A stretch of DNA of 10,845 nt from Candidatus Ethanoperedens thermophilum (lineage in GTDB: Archaea > Halobacteriota > Methanosarcinia > Methanosarcinales > EX4572-44). Under the pieces are notes generated by a model. That model was not told the origin of the DNA. It saw only the letters and a program-made list of their open reading frames with translations, and searched no databases. Location of the stretch: contig WNEG01000110.1 in assembly GCA_012910725.1 (NCBI GenBank), positions 1 through 10,845 of the forward strand, written 5' to 3'. Shown piece by piece: positions 1 through 5,200 of the stretch. Position numbers and translations under genes: made by a program. Positions within the stretch are counted from its first letter, which is position 1. Each line of letters begins with the position of its first letter.

Positions 1-27
1 TTTATAGTGTCAAAGATGCGTTTCATA

Positions 28-57
28 GGAATATAAACCTACTACAACAAGTAGTAG
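28..57 (-). terminator. Hairpin plus T-rich tail downstream of argS
   Basis: Read on the minus strand, a perfect 7-bp stem (CTACTAC / GTAGTAG, plus-strand 39-45 and 51-57) with a 5-nt loop lies 16 nt past the argS stop codon and is followed by a T-rich stretch (GTTTATATT). This fits a transcript 3' end for argS. Archaeal termination depends mainly on T-tracts, and the tract here is interrupted, so the call is tentative. Confidence 0.4.
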
Positions 58-73
58 CAAGCTCGTAGCGATG

Positions 74-1762
74 TTACATCTCTTCTGGTGCTGCCATCCC
101 GAGAGTATCGAGTGCTGTCTTGAGCCTTCTTCTGGCACATCTGACAAGCATCAGGCGTGACCTTCGCAAGTTTTCATCTGCCTGTAACACCGGTGAGTCC
201 CGGTAGAACTGGTTAAATGCATCAGCAAGCTCACGAGCATAGATAGCAAGAATATGTGGTTTTAATTCTTTTGCTGCTGTGTAGATGACATTAGATAAAT
301 ATGCCATCTTTTTTATCAGCAATTTTTCGTTTTCTTTGGTAAGAAGATGCACATCAGCGTTTTCAAAGTTGCACTCTTCCTCCGCTGCTTTTTTAAGGAT
401 GCTGCATGCTCTGGCATGGGCATATTGTATAAATGGTGCGCCCTGTTTTTCAAAATCAAGTGCTTCTCGCCAGTCGAACACTGTTGATTTATCAGCAGAT
501 ACTTTAATCACATCATAGCGCATCGCTGCCGTGCCGATCATCTGTGCCACCTGTTTTTTAAACTCTTCACTTTTTCCAGGGCGGCGTTTATTCACTTCTT
601 TGTAAGCATGTTTTTCAATCTCATCAAGGAGTTCGTCAGCAGAAACGAACATACCTTTTCGTGTACTCATTGAGCCTTCAGGAAGAGACACAAACTCGAA
701 GATAATAATATCAGGCTGCTTTAATCCAAGGGTGTGAAGCACGAGCTTGAGCTGTGTGGATATTAGTTTGTGATCAGCACCAAGCACATCAATCATCCAG
801 TCGCAGTGTTGTGCCTTCCATTTATGATATGCAAGGTCTCTTGTGCTGTACAGGCTTGTGCCATCGCTTCGCTGCAAAACAAGATTTTTATCGATGCCAA
901 AATCTGAGAGATCAACTACAAGAGCACCATTATCACTTTTTACTCTACTCGTTTTTTTAATATCTTCCACGATCTCTTTTACTGCACCTGAAAGTACAAA
1001 AGACGACTCTTCTATAAAACGATCGTGAACAATGTTCATTCGATTAAGTGTCTCACGTATTCCATCCATTGCAAGTTGTACCGCTTTGTTAAATCGTTGT
1101 ATTACCGTCTTGTCTGCTTTTTCCAGTTGCTGCATTAACGTATTGATTTCACTTTTTTTATTAACAGATTCCTCGAGTACCCGGTTGGCCTGGATATACA
1201 CGTCAGCTATGGCATGATCCGATTTCTTGAGACTATCAAAAACAAACTGTTCAAGTGCCCATGATACAACTGCGATCTGTCGCCCCATGTCGTTAACATA
1301 ATACTGCACCTCAACGTCATAGCCAGCCAATCTCAGAATTCTTGCCAAAGTGTCCCCAATGATAGAATTTCGAATATGCCCCACATGCAACGGACCATTT
1401 GGATTGACAGAAGTGTGCTCAATTATCACCTTTGTGTTAGTTACCATGCTTTCAAAATCATCTGATTGAATGGCGTTTAGTGTATCGACAAGATACTTTT
1501 CCCCAACAAAGAAATTGATATATGCCCCAACGACCTCGATTCTATCGATAAGAGTATTCTTTTTTAGTTGTATTTTTTCTTTTATTTCTCCTGCAATCAT
1601 TACCGGGCTTTTCTTGTGGATTGGTGAAAGACGAAATGCCACAGAGGTTGCAAGGTCAGCATGCTCTGACTCTTCAAGCGGAATTGGTAGCAACTTAAAA
1701 CCAGCATCCTTTAAAGCAGTCTTTAAAACTGACTCTACTTCATTTTTAAATCGTATGAACAT
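74..1762 (-). CDS. argS: Arginyl-tRNA synthetase (class I aaRS)
   Basis: This cytoplasmic enzyme charges tRNA-Arg with arginine using ATP. The 562 residues match the usual family length. Domains in order: an N-terminal Add1-type tRNA D-loop-binding domain (about 1-95); a Rossmann catalytic core with the HIGH-type motif HVGH at 126-129 inside VNPNGPLHVGHIRN; the segment QRSDGTSLYSTRDLAY at about 297-312, typical of ArgRS; the KMSKS equivalent MSTRKG at 365-370; then the C-terminal helical anticodon-binding domain from about residue 440, opening with the diagnostic QYAHAR and ending in APEEM. The start is the only sensible ATG, with an AGAGGA ribosome site 6 nt upstream on the minus strand (plus-strand 1769-1774). 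It is transcribed divergently from the redoxin-nrdD operon. No truncation or missing motif is seen. Identity is sure. Confidence 0.97.
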   Translation of the reverse strand: MFIRFKNEVESVLKTALKDAGFKLLPIPLEESEHADLATSVAFRLSPIHKKSPVMIAGEIKEKIQLKKNTLIDRIEVVGAYINFFVGEKYLVDTLNAIQSDDFESMVTNTKVIIEHTSVNPNGPLHVGHIRNSIIGDTLARILRLAGYDVEVQYYVNDMGRQIAVVSWALEQFVFDSLKKSDHAIADVYIQANRVLEESVNKKSEINTLMQQLEKADKTVIQRFNKAVQLAMDGIRETLNRMNIVHDRFIEESSFVLSGAVKEIVEDIKKTSRVKSDNGALVVDLSDFGIDKNLVLQRSDGTSLYSTRDLAYHKWKAQHCDWMIDVLGADHKLISTQLKLVLHTLGLKQPDIIIFEFVSLPEGSMSTRKGMFVSADELLDEIEKHAYKEVNKRRPGKSEEFKKQVAQMIGTAAMRYDVIKVSADKSTVFDWREALDFEKQGAPFIQYAHARACSILKKAAEEECNFENADVHLLTKENEKLLIKKMAYLSNVIYTAAKELKPHILAIYARELADAFNQFYRDSPVLQADENLRRSRLMLVRCARRRLKTALDTLGMAAPEEM

Positions 1763-1827
1763 TATAATTCCTCTACTTGAAGATTAACACCAATGAATAT
1801 AGATAATTCTTTTCTAAGGTGTGTGAT

Positions 1828-1837
1828 TATTATATTT
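1828..1837 (-). promoter_or_regulatory. Candidate TATA box for argS
   Basis: On the minus strand this reads AAATATAATA, an archaeal TATA-like element about 65 nt before the argS ATG. A start about 25 nt downstream would give a leader of about 40 nt carrying the SD. The region is very AT-rich, so other TATA positions are possible. Confidence 0.4.
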
Positions 1838-1849
1838 ATTATCATGTTT

Positions 1850-1867
1850 GTTATCATATTTGATAAC
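1850..1867. promoter_or_regulatory. 18-bp palindrome, candidate operator
   Basis: GTTATCA and TGATAAC are perfect 7-bp inverted arms around a 4-bp TATT centre. A further TTATCAT copy lies at 1839-1845, 12 bp from the matching half-site in the left arm. The palindrome sits just upstream of the candidate argS TATA box and about 65 bp before the redoxin TATA box. A dimeric helix-turn-helix regulator would fit, but no regulator can be named. Confidence 0.35.
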
Positions 1868-1889
1868 TATATGGTGATCTTTGGTAACA

Positions 1890-1903
1890 CATGATTTTTC
1901 ATG
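1890..1903. promoter_or_regulatory. 14-bp palindrome upstream of the redoxin-nrdD promoter
   Basis: CATGA and TCATG arms flank a TTTT centre, 28 bp before the TATA box of the redoxin-nrdD operon. Another ATCATG follows within a few bases. A site for an operon-specific regulator is possible, but short palindromes arise by chance in AT-rich DNA. Confidence 0.25.
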
Positions 1904-1931
1904 GTATTCAATCATGCTGTAAAAAACCATA

Positions 1932-1939
1932 TTATATAT
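1932..1939 (+). promoter_or_regulatory. TATA box of the redoxin-nrdD operon
   Basis: TTATATAT lies 40 nt before the redoxin ATG, preceded by a purine-rich AAAAAACC stretch compatible with a BRE element. A start about 25 nt downstream (near 1960) gives a short leader that includes the SD at 1966-1971. Confidence 0.6.
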
Positions 1940-1965
1940 CGTGTTGATTTGAGGTGTATAACAAA

Positions 1966-1971
1966 AGGAGG
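1966..1971 (+). promoter_or_regulatory. Strong Shine-Dalgarno site fixing the redoxin start
   Basis: AGGAGG lies 7 nt before the ATG at 1979. The reading frame stays open upstream to an ATG at 1901, but that one lies before the TATA box and has no SD, so this site decides the start. Confidence 0.85.
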
Positions 1972-1978
1972 AAAAAAA

Positions 1979-2245
1979 ATGGATATTCGAGTATATACGA
2001 CCGGTGTTTGTCCAAACTGCAAACAATTAAAACAGGCACTGGGGAAGCAAAATAAAACATATCAAGAAGTAAATATGACAACCGCGGAAGCTCTTACAGA
2101 GCTTAATATGAATGGTGTGTTCACACTGTCTGCACCAGTGCTTCAGGTAAGAAATAAGTTTTACACACACGACAAACTGTTCAGGGATAATAATTTAGAT
2201 ATTAAATCACTAAACAATATACTTTCACAGGAAGAATCTGCATGA
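1979..2245 (+). CDS. Glutaredoxin/NrdH-like redoxin
   Basis: This is a small cytoplasmic dithiol redoxin of 88 residues with a thioredoxin fold. The first strand (DIRVYTTG) is followed by the redox motif CPNC (Cys11, Cys14), and SAPVL near residue 53 matches the cis-proline loop of glutaredoxins and NrdH. Its stop overlaps the nrdD start in an ATGA arrangement, so the two should be translationally coupled. Glutaredoxin-like NrdH proteins are known to reduce the thioredoxin-type class III reductase of Methanosarcina barkeri, and the overlap supports the same job here: returning the NrdD active-site disulfide to dithiols after each turnover. The electron donor to the redoxin is not in this window. 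The fold and motif are clear; the NrdH role is inferred from context. An nrdH symbol would be reasonable but is not proven. Confidence 0.9.
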   Translation: MDIRVYTTGVCPNCKQLKQALGKQNKTYQEVNMTTAEALTELNMNGVFTLSAPVLQVRNKFYTHDKLFRDNNLDIKSLNNILSQEESA

Positions 2246-5200
2246 GCCAGAAACAGGAACTAAAAATGACAACGAAAGATATGCAAGATGACTATACTAC
2301 AAGGGACTTTCAAAACCCAACCACACAAAAAACACTTGATGGTACATCGGTGTCAATGCCAAAAGTGCGCACCACCGATGGACACTTTCTTGAATGGGAT
2401 AAAAATCTCATCGTAAAACAGCTGCTCAATGAAACCAAACTATCAGAACAATTCTACAAACTACCAGCAATAAGCGAAGAACAGGCGAAAGAGATAGCAA
2501 AGGAAACCGAGCGACGCATTCAAAAGATGGGTGTAAAATTCCTATCAGGACCGCTCATACGAGAAATTGTTAACATCGTGCTCCTTGAACACGGGCATAT
2601 AGAATGGAGAAACATCTCCACAAGAGTTGGCACACCAGTTTATGACGCTCATCAAATAGATATTGGAGATGGTTTTGAGGCACAGGATAATGCAAACCTT
2701 CAGGAAAATGCAGAGTCGCTCCCGTGGGATGAGAAAATTTTAATAAAATCCGAAAATGAAATACTGATCAAACCGATCGGCGAGATTGTGGACTCTGCAC
2801 TGGATGAAGCAGAGAAAGAAGGAAAAGTACATCGGGACGGCAGATCCGAGATTGCATCCGGAGGTTGCGACATAAAAGCGTTCTCCTTCGACTCTGATTT
2901 TTCAGTTTCAGAGGTCCCTGTGACCCAGTTCATACGAAACGCGCCTTCCGAGATATATGAGATTGCAACCTCGTACGGAAAGAGCGTTAGAGTGACTGCG
3001 GGTCACAACTTCTTCTACCTGCGGAACGGGGAGGTATACTCAAAGCCGCTGTCCGAACTGAATGTTGGCGATTCCATCCTGATGCCGAGGCGAATTCAGA
3101 GGAACGGGACGGCTACTTTCTTAAATGGGTATGAGAACCTGATTCGGAACCTCCCGATTGAGGGGATGTTCGATTTAATGGTCACTGGCGAACCGCTGCG
3201 TGATCTGGTTGCGAAAAACGAAAAGCTGGTGAGAGATCGGGATAAGAATAATGAAACGAAGAATTACCGGAAATGTGTCGAAAAATGCGGACTCACTCTC
3301 GATATTTTGTACGAGGCAAACTACACGCCAACGCTTTCCGAATTGAAGCAGCTCCGGATCGTTTCATGGCATGGATTCGAAGACACTCCGGAGATTCCGC
3401 TTTATTATGAATTGACACCGGGATTGGGGGAATGGTTGGGACTGCTCATAAGCGACGGATGCCACTCTACGCCTAACAAAATCACTTTTTCTAACACTGA
3501 TCCCTTGCTTCACGCCAGATTCGCCGAACTCTCGGGGGAGTTGTTTGGAATCGTGCCAAGAAGGGACGGCGACAACACAATCATCAGCAAATCGGTTATT
3601 GCGATCAAATCGCTGTTTCTGCTAGAGGGATGCCGCACAGAGAAATCTGTACCCTCGTTCATGTACAGCGCGCCCGACGAATGTATACTCGGGTTCGTGC
3701 GAGGCTACCACGCAGGCGACGGACGGAAGCGGGAGATGCGAATGACCACCACATCCGGGTCGATTCTCGATTTCCTGCGGTATGCGTTCATGGTCTTTGG
3801 AGTAATTCCAAATCTGTCAGCAAGCGATCGTGACAACCCGAATTGGTCGACCGCTTACGATGTAGGGATAAACAGCATCGAGAAATTTTATGATTTTGCT
3901 ACAACCGGAAAGATAGAGAATTACAACTACGAATGCTGCGACCTCATAGATTCAATCGTTGACGAGATTGGCGGGGCAACCGGTGGAAAGGAATCGGTGC
4001 AGTTACACGACTACGGGAGTGCGAGGCGGGGCGATTCCCTGAGCAGGGATACGATCGAGAGGTTTGTGGACGACGCGAGGGCACGGATTCGTGATAATTC
4101 CGAATATGTGCTGCTAAAGGAGTATGGAAGATCTTCATTCACTCCAAAGGATCTGTCAGGATTACTGAACATCTCCCCACGTGCGGCTTATGAGTATGTT
4201 AAGAGGTTGTGCGATCGTGAATTGTGCGAGAAAGTAAAAGACGATACTGAGCACGAGCATTCAGTGGACTACGCCTACACACTCACTGACAAGGTATTCG
4301 CCAGATACGATAACGCGTCAAGATCGCTGGCACTCCTTTCAAATCTCATAAACGGGGATGTTGCGTTCTGCAAGATCAAAGAGATCAAAAAGGTGGGAAG
4401 CGAGGTGACGTATGACATTGCCACCGACACGGATACAGAGAACTTTATCGCAGGCGACGGCTTTCTCTTCGTTCACAACACATCCCACAAGAAAAAAGCA
4501 GATAAAATTTCAAAAGAACAATACTTACTGCTCCTGCCACCACATATTGCAGATGCACACCTGAAAGGAGACATACACATTCACGACCTCGAATACCTCG
4601 GAACCCGAGCATTCTGCCAGGATTGGGACCTGCGTTATTTCTTTTACTACGGACTCATGCCAGATGGCACAGGGGTTAAAGCAAGTGTTGCAGGGCCAGC
4701 CATGAAACCAGAAGTTGCCGTACTTCATGCAGTAAAAGCTCTTGGCAGCGCACAGACAAACTTTTCAGGAGGCCAGGGTTTCTATAACTTCCTGACGTTT
4801 CTTGCACCGTACGTTGAAGACCTGCCTTATGAAGAAATTGAGCAGCTCATGCAGATGTTCGTCTACGAGATGACACAGATGATGGTAGCTCGCGGTGGGC
4901 AGCCAGTGTTTAGCAGTGTACAACTATCACCAGGTGTCCCTAAACTATGGAAAGATAAACCAGCAGTCTACAAAGGTAAGGTATGGGATGGAGTACAGGC
5001 GCAGCTTCGCACTTACCAGGAGTTTGAGCGTGAAGTCAGACTACTGTTTGAGGCTCTGATGCAGGTAATGCTCAAAGGCGACTACTTTGGCAAACCATTC
5101 AACTTCCCAAAACCAGAGATAAGCATAGAACCATACTTTATGAAAGAGGATGAAGAATTCAACAAAAACAACCCAAACGTGTTAAGCTACGATGAGCTCT

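Noticed and set aside
1901..1978. N-terminal extension of the redoxin from an ATG at 1901
   Set aside because: It lies upstream of the TATA box, has no SD, and its translation is unlike a redoxin. The ATG at 1979 has AGGAGG at ideal spacing and begins the fold directly.
1814..2026. 70-codon minus-strand ORF across the divergent promoter region
   Set aside because: AT-rich, overlaps the redoxin start and both promoters, and shows no recognisable protein pattern.
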